Below, one piece after another: positions 26,709 through 36,082 of a stretch of DNA of 64,000 bases. Each line of letters starts with the position of its first letter. Within the stretch, counting starts at the first letter, position 1. The stretch comes from Gulosibacter sediminis (GTDB lineage Bacteria; Actinomycetota; Actinomycetes; Actinomycetales; Microbacteriaceae). The position numbers were made by a program, and so were the translations under genes. The notes below the pieces were generated by a model. The model was not told where the DNA came from, searched no databases, and was given only the letters and a program-made list of their open reading frames with translations. The stretch lies in the NCBI RefSeq assembly GCF_023370115.1, contig NZ_CP097160.1:1178001-1242000 (forward strand), given 5' to 3'.

Positions 26709-27464
26709 ATGGCAGCAACGCGTCGACGCGCCCGACCCGGCATCGTCGCGGCGATCATCGTGATCGCCGTGGTGGTGCTGCTTGTCGTGGTCGAAATTGT
26801 CGCGCGGGTGCTCGTCGGGCGCATCACGGCGAACCAGGTTGAGCAGAGCCTGCCCGATGGCCTCTCGGCCGACGTGAGCGCCGCCGCGACCGGCACCTGT
26901 GTCACCTGCGAGCTGCTCGGCGGAACTATTTCGGGCATTCACGTGACGAGCGATGACGTCACGTTCGGCGACGTGACGGGCGCCGCAAGTGTCGACGCGC
27001 ACGACGTGAAACTCGGCTCGCCGATTTCCGTTGGCAGCCTGAACGGCTCGATCGGCATTGACGAAGATGAGCTCAATGCGCTGCTGCAGGAGGTCGCGGC
27101 CCAGTCCGGCATCGAGATCCACTCGATCGAGCTGCGCGACGACGGCATCTCGTACGGCACCGAGATCGAGGTGTTTGGCGAGACCGTTGGGCTCTCGGTC
27201 GTCGCGAACCTCGAACCCCGCAGCGGCGGGCGCCTGCGCGTCGTGGCCGAGCAAGTCTCGATCACCTCGGGCATCGGTTCGGCCCAGGTCGACCTCGACG
27301 CCGACCGCTTCAGCTTCGAGATGTGCCTCGCCGAGCACCTGCCCGCCGAGGTCCAACTCACGAGCGTGCAGCCCTCGGCGCAGCACGTCGACATCAGCTT
27401 CCGCAGCACGAAAGCCATCCCGCTCGACGACACCGCGTTCGCCGAACTCGGCAGCTGCACCTGA
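26709..27464 (+). CDS. DUF2993 (LmeA-like) membrane-anchored protein
   Basis: The 251-residue protein has a basic N-terminus (ATRRRARPG), one hydrophobic signal-anchor helix (about residues 12-35), then an extracytoplasmic beta-rich domain. Repeating elements such as GISYGTEIEVFGETVGLSVVA are typical of DUF2993. Two cysteines in CVTCELLGG and one near the C-terminus may form a disulfide. LmeA in mycobacteria is a periplasmic phosphoinositide-binding protein important for lipomannan elongation; equivalence here is only a family-level inference. The start is ATG 26709, three bases after the argS stop codon. Confidence 0.78.
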   Translation: MAATRRRARPGIVAAIIVIAVVVLLVVVEIVARVLVGRITANQVEQSLPDGLSADVSAAATGTCVTCELLGGTISGIHVTSDDVTFGDVTGAASVDAHDVKLGSPISVGSLNGSIGIDEDELNALLQEVAAQSGIEIHSIELRDDGISYGTEIEVFGETVGLSVVANLEPRSGGRLRVVAEQVSITSGIGSAQVDLDADRFSFEMCLAEHLPAEVQLTSVQPSAQHVDISFRSTKAIPLDDTAFAELGSCT

Positions 27465-27479
27465 CCCGTGACGCCCAAG

Positions 27480-27485
27480 TAGGAT
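27480..27485 (+). promoter_or_regulatory. -10 box of lysA, leaderless geometry
   Basis: TAGGAT ends 7 nt before the ATG at 27493. The alternative ATG at 27484 overlaps the box itself, which argues that 27493 is the real start. Confidence 0.6.
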
Positions 27486-27492
27486 GACGAGG

Positions 27493-28908
27493 ATGCACGC
27501 TTCCGAGAACGCCCCGCTCGCGCCCGACTGGCTCGAGCTGCCCAGCGACACCGCAGCGCTCGACGAGGGGGTCTGGCCCGTCACCGCGCGCCGAAATGGC
27601 TCCGGCGAGCTCGAACTCGGTGGCGTCGCGGCGAGTGAGCTGCTCGCCGCCCACGGCTCGCCCCTCTACGTCATCGACGAACAGGATGCGCGGGGTCGCG
27701 CGACCGAGACCCTCGCGGCGTTCACCGACGCCTTCGGCGCGATCGGCGCCGAGGTCGAGCTGCACTACGCGAGCAAGGCGCTTGTCACCATCGACATCGC
27801 CCGCTGGATGGCCGAGTCGGGCATCGGCCTCGACGTCGCGAGCGGCGGCGAGCTCGAGGTAGCACTTGCGGCGGGCATCGACCCCGCCAAGATCGGGATG
27901 CACGGCAACAACAAGTCGCGGGCCGAACTCGAGCGCGCGGTGAGCGCCGGAGTCGGCTGCATCATCATCGACTCGCTCGGCGAGATCGAACTGCTCGCCG
28001 ACGTTGCCGCCTCACTCGGCCGAGTGCAGCGGGTGATGGTGCGCATCAACGTCGGCATTCACGCCTCGACGCACGACTACCTCGCGACGAGCCATGAAGA
28101 CCAGAAGTTTGGGCTCACGCGCGAGGCCGCGCTCGATGCCGTCGCGAGCATCCGCGCCAGCGCGTCGCTCGAGCTGCTCGGCCTGCACTCGCATATCGGC
28201 TCGTCGATCTACGAGTCGGAGGGCTTCGGCGCTGCCGCCGCTCGGCTGATGATGCTGCGCGCCCAGCTGCTCGCCGACGGCCCGGTGCCCGAGGTGAACC
28301 TCGGCGGTGGCTTCGGCATCAACTACCTGCCGAGCGACCAGGCACCCGACATTCGCGAACTGGCCCGCGGCATCGCCGCCGAGGTGCAGCGCGTGTGCGA
28401 AGAGACCGCGAGCAGCGTGCCCCGCTTCGTGTTCGAGCCCGGCCGGTCGATCGTCGGGCCCGCGGGCGTGACGCTTTACACCGTTGGCTCGACGAAGACC
28501 GTCACGGTACCGGGGGAGTCGGGCGGCGAGCGCGACTACATCGCGGTCGACGGCGGCATGAGCGATAACATCCGCCCCGCCCTCTACGGCGCCGACTACT
28601 GCGTGCGCCTCGCGAATCGGGTTTCGGATGCGGCACCTCGGCTCGTGCGCGTCGTCGGCAAGCACTGCGAGTCGGGCGATATCGTGGTGAACCATGACTA
28701 CCTCCCCGGTGATGTCACCGTGGGGGATCTGCTCGCCGTGCCCGCGACCGGCGCCTATGGCTGGTCAATGGCGAGCAACTACAACTACCTGGAGCGCCCG
28801 GCAATTGCGGCGGTGCGCGACGGGGTCGCACGGGTTCTCGTGCGACGTGTGACCATCGAAGACCTGCTGGCCTACGACGCCGCATGGAATGGAAAGGCGA
28901 GCTCGTGA
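27493..28908 (+). CDS. lysA: Diaminopimelate decarboxylase
   Basis: LysA is a PLP enzyme that makes L-lysine from meso-diaminopimelate. The cofactor lysine is in LHYASKALVT (fold type III), with GLHSHIGSS, the glycine-rich NLGGGFGINY and the C-terminal ECG-type cysteine segment GKHCESGD. The length of 471 residues is usual for actinobacteria. It overlaps hom by four bases (GTGA), so lysine and homoserine branch genes are co-transcribed. The -10 box defines the first codon. Confidence 0.96.
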   Translation: MHASENAPLAPDWLELPSDTAALDEGVWPVTARRNGSGELELGGVAASELLAAHGSPLYVIDEQDARGRATETLAAFTDAFGAIGAEVELHYASKALVTIDIARWMAESGIGLDVASGGELEVALAAGIDPAKIGMHGNNKSRAELERAVSAGVGCIIIDSLGEIELLADVAASLGRVQRVMVRINVGIHASTHDYLATSHEDQKFGLTREAALDAVASIRASASLELLGLHSHIGSSIYESEGFGAAAARLMMLRAQLLADGPVPEVNLGGGFGINYLPSDQAPDIRELARGIAAEVQRVCEETASSVPRFVFEPGRSIVGPAGVTLYTVGSTKTVTVPGESGGERDYIAVDGGMSDNIRPALYGADYCVRLANRVSDAAPRLVRVVGKHCESGDIVVNHDYLPGDVTVGDLLAVPATGAYGWSMASNYNYLERPAIAAVRDGVARVLVRRVTIEDLLAYDAAWNGKASS

Positions 28909-30215
28909 ACGAACAGCGCACCGTGAAAGTCGCGCTCCTCGGAGCCGGCTCAGTCGGAAGCCAGGTGGGCCGACTCCTGCTCGAAGAGGGCGAAGAGTTT
29001 TCGCGCCGTGCCGGCGCGAATCTCGAACTCGTGGGGATTGCCGTGCGCAACCTCGACTCGAAGCGGGATGTCGAGCTGCCGCGCGAACTGCTCACCACCG
29101 ACGCCGAGAACCTTATTCTCCAGGCCGACTTCGTCATCGAGCTCATGGGCGGCATCTCGCCCGCCCGCGAGCTCATCACCCAGGCGCTCGAGTCGGGCGC
29201 CGACGTCGTCACGGCGAACAAGGCCCTCCTCGCGAGCCACGGCCCCGAGCTCTTCGCCATCGCCGAGCGGGTCGGCGCCCAGCTGCACTACGAGGCTGCC
29301 GTCGCGGGCGCGATCCCGATCATCCGTCCCCTGCGTGAGAATCTCGCGGGCGACCGCATCGAGCGCATCCTCGGCATCGTCAACGGCACGACCAACTACA
29401 TCCTCGACCGCATGTACTCGAAGGGCGACACCTTCGAGGAGTCGCTGCGCATCGCCACCGAGCTCGGCTACGCCGAGGCCGACCCGACCGCCGACATTGA
29501 GGGCTACGACGCCCAGCAGAAGGCCGCCATTCTCGCGTCGATCGCCTTCCACACCGAGGTGCCGCTCGAGCAGGTGCACCGCGAGGGCATCACGCAGGTC
29601 ACGATTGAACAGATTGAGGATGCGAAGCGGGCCGGCTTCGTCGTCAAGCTGCTCGCGATCTGCGAGCGCGTGCCCGGCAACGACGGCACCGAGGCAATTT
29701 CGGCCCGCGTGTACCCCGCCCTCGTGCCCGACGCGCACCCGCTCGCCTCGGTGCACGGTGGCAACAACGCCGTGTTCGTTGAGGCGGCCGCCGCTGGCCC
29801 GCTCATGTTCTACGGCGCGGGCGCCGGCGGCATCCAGACCGCATCCGCTGTGCTCGGCGACCTCGTGTCGGCCGCCCGCCGCCACGTGCTCGGCGGCCCC
29901 GGCCTCGGCGAGTCGATGGACGCCAACCTCACCGTGCTCGACTCCGGCGAGATTCGCACCCGCTACCACATCGCGCTCGACGTGACGGATGCGCCCGGCG
30001 TGCTCGCTGAGGTCGCCCGCACCTTCGCCGAACACCACGTTTCGGTGTCGACGCTCGAGCAGGTCCGCACTGACGACGACAAGGCCGCCACCATCGTCAT
30101 CGTGACGCACCTCGCCACCGACGGTGCGCTGCAGCGCCTCGTCGAGTCGCTCGGCGAGCTCGACGTGGTCACCCGCATCGCCGGTGTGCTGCGAGTCGAA
30201 GGCGGCGCCGAATGA
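28905..30215 (+). CDS. hom: Homoserine dehydrogenase with C-terminal ACT domain
   Basis: The 436-residue protein has an N-terminal Rossmann fold (VALLGAGSVGSQVGRLL), the catalytic NGTTNYILDRM and GYAEADPTADIEGYDAQQKAAIL segments, and a C-terminal ACT domain (DVTDAPGVLAEVARTFAEHH). The ACT domain normally gives threonine feedback inhibition. The start GTG 28905 overlaps the lysA stop; an in-frame ATG upstream (28884) lies inside lysA and is less family-like. The gene is followed directly by thrB, with no thrC between. Confidence 0.96.
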   Translation: MNEQRTVKVALLGAGSVGSQVGRLLLEEGEEFSRRAGANLELVGIAVRNLDSKRDVELPRELLTTDAENLILQADFVIELMGGISPARELITQALESGADVVTANKALLASHGPELFAIAERVGAQLHYEAAVAGAIPIIRPLRENLAGDRIERILGIVNGTTNYILDRMYSKGDTFEESLRIATELGYAEADPTADIEGYDAQQKAAILASIAFHTEVPLEQVHREGITQVTIEQIEDAKRAGFVVKLLAICERVPGNDGTEAISARVYPALVPDAHPLASVHGGNNAVFVEAAAAGPLMFYGAGAGGIQTASAVLGDLVSAARRHVLGGPGLGESMDANLTVLDSGEIRTRYHIALDVTDAPGVLAEVARTFAEHHVSVSTLEQVRTDDDKAATIVIVTHLATDGALQRLVESLGELDVVTRIAGVLRVEGGAE

Positions 30216-31168
30216 GCCGCGTGACGGAGGGCGCAAGAGCCCACGTTCGCGTTCCCGCCACGAGCGCCAACCTCGGCCCAGGCTTCGACACCCTCGGCCT
30301 GGCCCTCGCGATCTACGACGAGCTCGAGGTCGAGGCGCTCGCGCCGGGCCGGTACGAGTTCGAGCTTTCGGGCGTGGGGGCCGACGCGGTGCCACGTGAC
30401 GAGCGGCACCTCGTAATTCGCGCGATGCAGCATGCGTTTGAAAAGCTCGGCTTCGAGATGCCCGGCATTCGCCTGCGCGCCGTGAACTCGATTCCGCACG
30501 GGCGGGGGCTCGGTTCGTCCGGCGCGGCCATTGTGTCGGGTGTGCTCGCGGCAGCAGGCCTCATCTCTGACCAGCGCACCGTAACGGCCGAGGAAATGCT
30601 CTGGCTCGCGACCGATCTCGAGGGTCACCCCGACAACGTCGCGCCCTGTCTGTTCGGTGGGCTCACGATCGCGTGGATGGACGCCAACGAGCACGCGCAC
30701 TCGAAGCAGCTCGCGGTGCACCGCGGCGTCTCGGTGCTCGTGCTCGTGCCCGACGAGACGATGTCGACGAAGGTCGCGCGTTCGCTTCAGCCCGAGCACG
30801 TGCCGCATGCCGACGCGATCTTTAATCTTTCGCGTTCGGCGCTCATGGTCGCCGCGATGATTCAGAGCCCCGAGCTGCTGTTCGACGCGACCGAGGACCG
30901 CCTGCACCAGACTTACCGCGCCGCGGCGATGCCGAAGACGAAGGCGCTCATCGACGCGCTGCGCGAGGAGGGCCTGGCCGCGGTGGTGTCGGGTGCGGGC
31001 CCGAGCGTGCTCGTGCTCTGCGACGACCCGGGTGCGCGACTGCGCGCCGCCGAAATCGCTGCCGCCCGAACCGACACAAGCTGGCGGGCGCTCATGACCG
31101 CCGTTGACGTTCAGGGTGCTACAGTTGATGCGGCTGCGGGCCAGGCGGCATCAGCGCCGCTCGGCTAA
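30212..31168 (+). CDS. thrB: Homoserine kinase
   Basis: ThrB is a GHMP kinase that phosphorylates homoserine. The ATP-binding glycine motif is PHGRGLGSSGAAIVSG, the N-terminus has VPATSANLGPGFDTLGLAL, and GAGPSVLVL is near the C-terminus. The length of 318 residues is standard. The ATGA overlap with hom indicates coupled translation. Threonine synthase, which takes its product, is not in the window although it usually lies between hom and thrB in actinobacteria. Confidence 0.95.
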   Translation: MSRVTEGARAHVRVPATSANLGPGFDTLGLALAIYDELEVEALAPGRYEFELSGVGADAVPRDERHLVIRAMQHAFEKLGFEMPGIRLRAVNSIPHGRGLGSSGAAIVSGVLAAAGLISDQRTVTAEEMLWLATDLEGHPDNVAPCLFGGLTIAWMDANEHAHSKQLAVHRGVSVLVLVPDETMSTKVARSLQPEHVPHADAIFNLSRSALMVAAMIQSPELLFDATEDRLHQTYRAAAMPKTKALIDALREEGLAAVVSGAGPSVLVLCDDPGARLRAAEIAAARTDTSWRALMTAVDVQGATVDAAAGQAASAPLG

Positions 31169-31214
31169 CACGGTCGCACTTCTTGCGATCGGCATCCCGC
31201 TTCGCCATTTCTCT

Positions 31215-31242
31215 CGACCGGTGAGCTTTCTCACCAGGGTCG
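31215..31242 (+). promoter_or_regulatory. Hairpin in the thrB-rho gap (possible thrB terminator or rho leader element)
   Basis: CGACC-GGTGAG-CTTT-CTCACC-AG-GGTCG forms an 11-bp stem with a two-base bulge and a four-base loop. It is followed by ATTTCCC rather than a clean T tract. It lies 46 bases after thrB and 55 bases before rho. Confidence 0.5.
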
Positions 31243-31250
31243 ATTTCCCA

Positions 31251-31274
31251 GCGCCCCGCATACGCGCGGGGTGC
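31251..31274 (+). promoter_or_regulatory. Second hairpin in the rho leader
   Basis: GCGCCCCGC (31251-31259) pairs with GCGGGGTGC (31266-31274), one G-T wobble, with a six-base loop ATACGC. It ends 23 bases before the rho ATG. With the preceding hairpin it makes a structured leader. Rho genes are commonly autoregulated through their leader in other bacteria. Confidence 0.45.
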
Positions 31275-31297
31275 GTCACCGCAAGGAACAGAACTTC

Positions 31298-33235
31298 ATG
31301 ACCGATTCCACGACTCCGAATGAGTCGCGTCCGCTCGAACAGATGCGCGTCGCCGACCTGCAGGCCCTCGCGGCCCAGCACGGGATCAAGGGCGCCGCAC
31401 GCATGCGCAAGAGCGTGCTGATCGACGCGATCCAGCAGGCGCAGGCGGGCGAGACCGCCGACGCCACCCAGGCCGGCGCGCCGGCCGAGGCCGTGACAGC
31501 TCCCGCGACCGAGCCGAACGCCGTGGCCGAGCCGGCCAAGGACGCGGCACCCGCCGATGCTGCGGCCGTCGAGCAGGCACCCGAGGCCGAGGCCGCTCCC
31601 GAGCCCGAGAGCGCCCCCGCGACCGAGACCGCTCCCGAGGCGCCCGCCCAGCCGGCGACCGAGCAGACCAAACCCGCCGAGGGCCGCGGCCGCCGCAACC
31701 GCCGCGCGAGCATCTCGGGCGAGGCACAGCAGGCCGAGCCGAAGCAGAACGAGCGCAAGGCGCCCGCAAACGATGGCGCAGCAAAGGGCGACTCGCCGAT
31801 GACGCTCGACGACATCGTGCTGCCCCCGGCGCGCGACGATGAGGCCGACTCGGCCGAGGACGAGCAGCAGAATGAGGGGCACGGCCGCAAGCGCAACCGC
31901 AACCGTAACCGCAACAACCGCCAGGGTGATGACGCGAAGCAGGAGTCGGGCAAGCAGTCCGGCAACAACGACTCCGGCCAGAACGCGAAGAGCAACCAGG
32001 CGAACCAGAACAGCCAGGGCGGCAACACCAACGCCGACCGCAAGCGCAAGCGCAATCGTGACGATGTCGACCCCGAGATCGCACCCGACGACGTGCTGCT
32101 GCCGATCGCGGGCATCCTCGATGTGCTCGACAACTACGCTTTCGTGCGCACGAGTGGCTACCTTGCCGGCAGCAACGACGTCTACGTCTCGCTCGGCCAG
32201 GTCAAGAAGTACAACCTCCGCAAGGGCGACGCCATTGTCGGCGCCATTCGCCAGCCGCGCGAGGGGGAGTACCAGTCGGGCCGCCAGAAGTACAACGCCC
32301 TCGTCAAGATCGACACGGTCAACGGCGAGCAGCCAGACCCGGCACGTGAACGCGCCGACTTCGAGAAGCTGACCGCCCTCTACCCGGAGGAGCGCATCAC
32401 CCTCGAGACCTCGGGTGGTCACGCCGCGCAGCGGATGATCGACCTCTTCGCGCCGATCGGTAAGGGCACCCGTGGCCTCATCGTCGCCCCGCCGAAGTCG
32501 GGCAAGTCGATCATGCTCGAGCGCATCGCGAACGCGATTGCCCAGAACAGCCCCGACACTCATCTCATGCTCGTGCTGGTTGACGAGCGCCCTGAGGAAG
32601 TCACTCGCCTCGAGCGCACCATTCACGGCGAGGTCATCTCGTCGACGTTTGACATGCCTGCCGAGAACCACACGACGATCGCGGAGCTCGCGATCGAGCG
32701 CGCGAAGCGCCTCGTTGAGCTCGGCCTCGACGTCGTCGTGCTGCTCGACTCGATCACGCAGCTCGGCCGCGCCTACAACCTGACCGCGCCGGCAACCGGC
32801 CGAATCATCGCCGGCGGCGTCGACGCATCCGCGCTCTACCCGCCCAAGCGCTTCTTCGGTGCTGCCCGCAACGTCGAGAACGGCGGCTCGCTCACGATCC
32901 TCGCCACGGCGATGGTCGAGACCGGCTCGCGCACCGATGAGGTGATTCTTGAGGAGTTCGCCGGCACCGGCAACATGGAGCTGCGCCTGTCGCGCGAGAT
33001 CGCGAACAAGCGCATCTTCCCGGCCCTCGACATTCAGCAGTCGTCGACGCTGCACGAAGACCAGCTGCTCGACGCCGACGAGCTCGAGGCGACGTGGGCG
33101 ATTCGCCGCGCCCTCGGTGGCGACGCGCAGGTGTCGCTCGAGGCCGTGCTCGAGCGCATCAGCCAGACGACCACCAACGAGGAGTTCCTCGCCTCGGTGC
33201 GCGCGAACCCGATTAGCCCGGTGACCGCCCGATGA
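31298..33235 (+). CDS. rho: Transcription termination factor Rho with large disordered N-terminal insertion
   Basis: The 645-residue Rho is far longer than the E. coli protein (419) because of an insertion. Residues 13-50 form the SAP-like Rho_N helix region ([17 protein letters not shown]). Residues 51-125 are Ala/Pro/Glu-rich. Residues 190-256 are Arg/Asn/Gln-rich ([13 protein letters not shown] and a second basic run). Then come the primary RNA-binding fold (from about 258), Walker A APPKSGKS (397-404) and the Q-loop and R-loop ATPase core. Such insertions are known in actinobacterial Rho and increase RNA binding. The start ATG 31298 follows AAGGAACAG. It overlaps prfA by four bases. Confidence 0.96.
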   Translation: MTDSTTPNESRPLEQMRVADLQALAAQHGIKGAARMRKSVLIDAIQQAQAGETADATQAGAPAEAVTAPATEPNAVAEPAKDAAPADAAAVEQAPEAEAAPEPESAPATETAPEAPAQPATEQTKPAEGRGRRNRRASISGEAQQAEPKQNERKAPANDGAAKGDSPMTLDDIVLPPARDDEADSAEDEQQNEGHGRKRNRNRNRNNRQGDDAKQESGKQSGNNDSGQNAKSNQANQNSQGGNTNADRKRKRNRDDVDPEIAPDDVLLPIAGILDVLDNYAFVRTSGYLAGSNDVYVSLGQVKKYNLRKGDAIVGAIRQPREGEYQSGRQKYNALVKIDTVNGEQPDPARERADFEKLTALYPEERITLETSGGHAAQRMIDLFAPIGKGTRGLIVAPPKSGKSIMLERIANAIAQNSPDTHLMLVLVDERPEEVTRLERTIHGEVISSTFDMPAENHTTIAELAIERAKRLVELGLDVVVLLDSITQLGRAYNLTAPATGRIIAGGVDASALYPPKRFFGAARNVENGGSLTILATAMVETGSRTDEVILEEFAGTGNMELRLSREIANKRIFPALDIQQSSTLHEDQLLDADELEATWAIRRALGGDAQVSLEAVLERISQTTTNEEFLASVRANPISPVTAR

Positions 33236-34326
33236 GCCGGCGCGACGAGTTCGCGGAGTCGCTTGCGACCCTGCGTGCCGAGCACACCGATCTGCAGAAC
33301 CAGCTGGCCGAGCCGGAGCTGCACTCGAACCCGGCGCGTGCCAAGAAGGTGAACCGCCGGTACGCCGAGCTCTCCCAGATCATCGCCGCCGACGACAAGC
33401 TCGCGGCCCTCGAGGGCGACCTCGAAGCTGCCGTCGAGCTGGCGAAGGAAGACGAGCTGTTCGCCGAAGAGGCCGAGACCACTCGCGCCCGCGTCGCCGA
33501 ACAGTCCGAGAAGCTGCGCCGCCTGCTCATCCCGCGTGACCCCGATGACGGTCGCGACGTGATCATGGAGATCAAGGGCGGCGAGGGCGGCGAGGAATCG
33601 GCGCTGTTTGCCGCCGATCTGCTGCGCATGTACAGCCACTACGCCGAACAGCGGGGCTGGAAGGTCGAGATGCTCGACTCCACGACGAGCGACCTGGGCG
33701 GCTACAAGGACGTCCAGGTGGCAATCAAGTCGTCGTCGAATGACCCCGCAGAGGGCGTGTGGGCGTCGCTCAAGTACGAGGGAGGCGTGCACCGCGTGCA
33801 GCGCGTGCCGGCGACCGAGTCGCAGGGGCGCATCCACACCTCGACCACCGGCGTGCTCGTCTTCCCGGAGGTAGACGAGCCCGAAGAGGTGCAGATCGAC
33901 CAGAACGACCTCAAGATCGACGTGTACCGATCCTCCGGCCCCGGCGGCCAGTCGGTGAACACCACCGACTCCGCGGTGCGCATCACGCACGTGCCCACGG
34001 GCATCGTCGTGTCGATGCAGAACGAGAAGTCGCAGATCCAGAACCGCGCGGCCGCCATGCGCGTGCTGCAGGCGCGCCTCCTCGCTCGCCAGCAGGAGGA
34101 GCAGGCGGCGGCCGAGGCGGATGCGCGTCACTCGCAGATTCGTACGATGGACCGCTCCGAGCGCATCCGTACGTACAACTTCCCCGAGAACCGCATCGCC
34201 GATCACCGCACGGGGTACAAGGCGTACAACCTTGACCAGGTGCTCGGCGGGGCACTCGGCCCCGTGATCGAGTCGGCCATTGCGGCTGACGAAGAGGCAC
34301 GACTCGCGGCGCTCGGCAGCGAGTAG
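33232..34326 (+). CDS. prfA: Peptide chain release factor 1
   Basis: RF1 recognises UAA and UAG. The GGQ motif is in [18 protein letters not shown], and the PxT-type codon-recognition element is seen in the typical place (PATESQGR). The length of 364 residues is standard. The ATGA overlap with rho is notable because rpmE often lies between them in other actinobacteria. Its methyltransferase gene prmC, normally adjacent, is separated here by cysE and cysK on the opposite strand. Confidence 0.97.
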   Translation: MSRRDEFAESLATLRAEHTDLQNQLAEPELHSNPARAKKVNRRYAELSQIIAADDKLAALEGDLEAAVELAKEDELFAEEAETTRARVAEQSEKLRRLLIPRDPDDGRDVIMEIKGGEGGEESALFAADLLRMYSHYAEQRGWKVEMLDSTTSDLGGYKDVQVAIKSSSNDPAEGVWASLKYEGGVHRVQRVPATESQGRIHTSTTGVLVFPEVDEPEEVQIDQNDLKIDVYRSSGPGGQSVNTTDSAVRITHVPTGIVVSMQNEKSQIQNRAAAMRVLQARLLARQQEEQAAAEADARHSQIRTMDRSERIRTYNFPENRIADHRTGYKAYNLDQVLGGALGPVIESAIAADEEARLAALGSE

Positions 34327-34329
34327 TCG

Positions 34330-34914
34330 CTAAATAACCCAGTCGCCAGCTTCGTGCAGGGCGATTCGTGACTGCGGTCGGTTGCGGGCGGGGATTCCGG
34401 TGAGCACCGACCCCGGCTGCGCCGACCGCGTTACGACAGAGTTGGCGCCAATCTTGGTGTCGCTACCGATCTCGATCGGGCCGAGCAGCTTAGCTCCCGC
34501 GCCGATCATGACTCGGTCGCCGATGGTCGGGTGGCGTTTGATGCGCTTGCTCGACACACCGCCAAGCGTAACGCCGTGGTAGATCTTTACGTCGTCGCCA
34601 ACCACGGCGGTCTCGCCGATGACGACGCCCATGCCGTGGTCAATAAATAGGCGGCGGCCGATAGTGGCGCCTGGATGAATCTCGATGCCGGTCGCGAAGC
34701 GCGCGAACTGCGAGATCGCGCGGGCGAGGTACTTTTTGCCAGGCGTGCCAGTGACCCAGAAGCGATGCGCGACGCGATACGCCCAGACGGCATGGAGCCC
34801 CGAATAGATCGTCGCGACGGATGCGCGCGAGCGGGCCGCGGGATCGCCGTGTTGGGCGGCGGTGATGTCCTCGCGCACACCTCGGAAGAACTCGTCACCG
34901 GGAAGTCGAACCAT
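34330..34914 (-). CDS. cysE: Serine O-acetyltransferase
   Basis: CysE makes O-acetylserine. The left-handed beta-helix hexapeptide repeats begin at [19 protein letters not shown], with the catalytic HG segment and [10 protein letters not shown]. The length is 194 residues from ATG 34914, the short actinobacterial (EpsC) form without the long N-terminal domain. The frame extends 25 codons upstream, but that part is Cys-rich and overlaps the terminator. It is convergent with prfA with a three-base gap, and downstream of cysK on the same strand. Confidence 0.94.
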   Translation of the reverse strand: MVRLPGDEFFRGVREDITAAQHGDPAARSRASVATIYSGLHAVWAYRVAHRFWVTGTPGKKYLARAISQFARFATGIEIHPGATIGRRLFIDHGMGVVIGETAVVGDDVKIYHGVTLGGVSSKRIKRHPTIGDRVMIGAGAKLLGPIEIGSDTKIGANSVVTRSAQPGSVLTGIPARNRPQSRIALHEAGDWVI

Positions 34915-34949
34915 GGCTGCTATTTTTCCACATCCGTTGGGCATGCAAT

Positions 34950-34984
34950 CGGCGGGGCACGCGCAGTTGCGCGCCACCCCGCCG
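34950..34984 (-). terminator. Terminator hairpin between cysK and cysE
   Basis: A compound inverted repeat has outer arms CGGCGGGG/CCCCGCCG (34950-34957 and 34977-34984) and an inner stem GCGCA/TGCGC. It begins 19 bases after the cysK stop, reading on the minus strand. It suggests that cysE is at least partly transcribed separately or at lower level. Confidence 0.6.
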
Positions 34985-35003
34985 TTCACACTGCGGTGAC
35001 GAG

Positions 35004-35942
35004 TTAGTTGCCCTCGCGGAGGTCGTCGAACAGCACGCTCGAGAGATAGCGCTCACCAGTGTCGCAGACGATCACGACGATGTTCTTGCCCGCGTTCTCG
35101 GGGCGGCGCGCGACCTGGAGTGCGGCCCAGACATTCGCCCCCGACGAGATGCCCGCGAAGAGGCCCTCCGACCGCGTGAGCTCACGTGAGGTCGCGATCG
35201 AGTCCTCGAGCGTCGTGTCGATCACCTCGTCGATGACCGACTGGTCGAGGATCTCGGGGATGAAGTTGGCGCCAAGGCCCTGGATCTTGTGGGGGCCGGC
35301 CTTGCCTTCGGTGAGCAGCGGCGAGTCCTTCGGCTCAACGGCGACGATCTTCACCTCGGGCTTGCGCTCCTTGAGCACCTGGCCCACACCCGTGATGGTT
35401 CCACCGGTGCCGATGCCCGCGACGAAGATGTCGATGTCGCCATCGGTGTCGTTCCAGACCTCTTCGGCCGTGGTCTCGCGGTGGATCTCGACGTTCGCCT
35501 CGTTCTCGAACTGGCTCGCGAGGATCGAATTCGGCGTGTTCTCCTGCAGTTCCTGTGCCTTCGCGACCGCGCCGCGCATGCCCTCGGGGCCGGGGGTGAG
35601 CACGAGTTCGGCGCCGAACGCGCGCATGAGCTGACGGCGCTCGAGCGACATCGTCTCGGGCATCGCGATGACGACCTTGTAGCCGCGCGCCGCGCCAACG
35701 GCGGCGAGCGCGATTCCGGTGTTGCCCGAGGTGCCCTCGATGATGGTGCCACCCGGCTGGAGGGCGCCGCTGCGCTCGGCCGCACGCACGATGCCCCAGC
35801 CGAGGCGGTCCTTCACGCTCGCGGTCGGGTTGTTGAACTCGAGCTTCGCGTAGACATTGGCGTCGGAGTCATTGATGCGGTTGAGCCGAACCAGGGGAGT
35901 GCCGCCAATGACTTCGGTGACGTCGTTGTAAATCTTGGCCAT
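35004..35942 (-). CDS. cysK: Cysteine synthase A (O-acetylserine sulfhydrylase)
   Basis: CysK is a PLP enzyme that makes cysteine from O-acetylserine and sulfide. The cofactor lysine is in [12 protein letters not shown], the substrate loop is [11 protein letters not shown] and the phosphate cup is [12 protein letters not shown]. The length is 312 residues from ATG 35942 with GAGAGG upstream. Together with cysE it completes the serine-to-cysteine route. Its C-terminal neighbours on the same strand end against prfA. Confidence 0.97.
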   Translation of the reverse strand: MAKIYNDVTEVIGGTPLVRLNRINDSDANVYAKLEFNNPTASVKDRLGWGIVRAAERSGALQPGGTIIEGTSGNTGIALAAVGAARGYKVVIAMPETMSLERRQLMRAFGAELVLTPGPEGMRGAVAKAQELQENTPNSILASQFENEANVEIHRETTAEEVWNDTDGDIDIFVAGIGTGGTITGVGQVLKERKPEVKIVAVEPKDSPLLTEGKAGPHKIQGLGANFIPEILDQSVIDEVIDTTLEDSIATSRELTRSEGLFAGISSGANVWAALQVARRPENAGKNIVVIVCDTGERYLSSVLFDDLREGN

Positions 35943-35969
35943 GTGAAGACTGCCTCTCAGAGTGTGGAA

Positions 35970-35988
35970 GCCGGGCACTACACCCGGC
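35970..35988 (-). promoter_or_regulatory. Short hairpin in the cysK 5' leader
   Basis: GCCGGG and CCCGGC flank a seven-base loop, 27 bases upstream of the cysK ATG on the cysK strand. It may influence cysK expression; no known riboswitch fold is recognised. Confidence 0.3.
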
Positions 35989-36070
35989 GGGCCGTACGGC
36001 AGTTATCCAATCAGCACTGCGTGTGCCACGCCTGGAAGCGCGTCACGATCCGTCACCTTGTGACGCCGCC

Positions 36071-36076
36071 TACAGT
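36071..36076 (+). promoter_or_regulatory. -10 box of prmC, leaderless geometry
   Basis: TACAGT ends 6 nt before GTG 36083 in the divergent region between cysK and prmC. Confidence 0.55.
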
Positions 36077-36082
36077 GAACGG

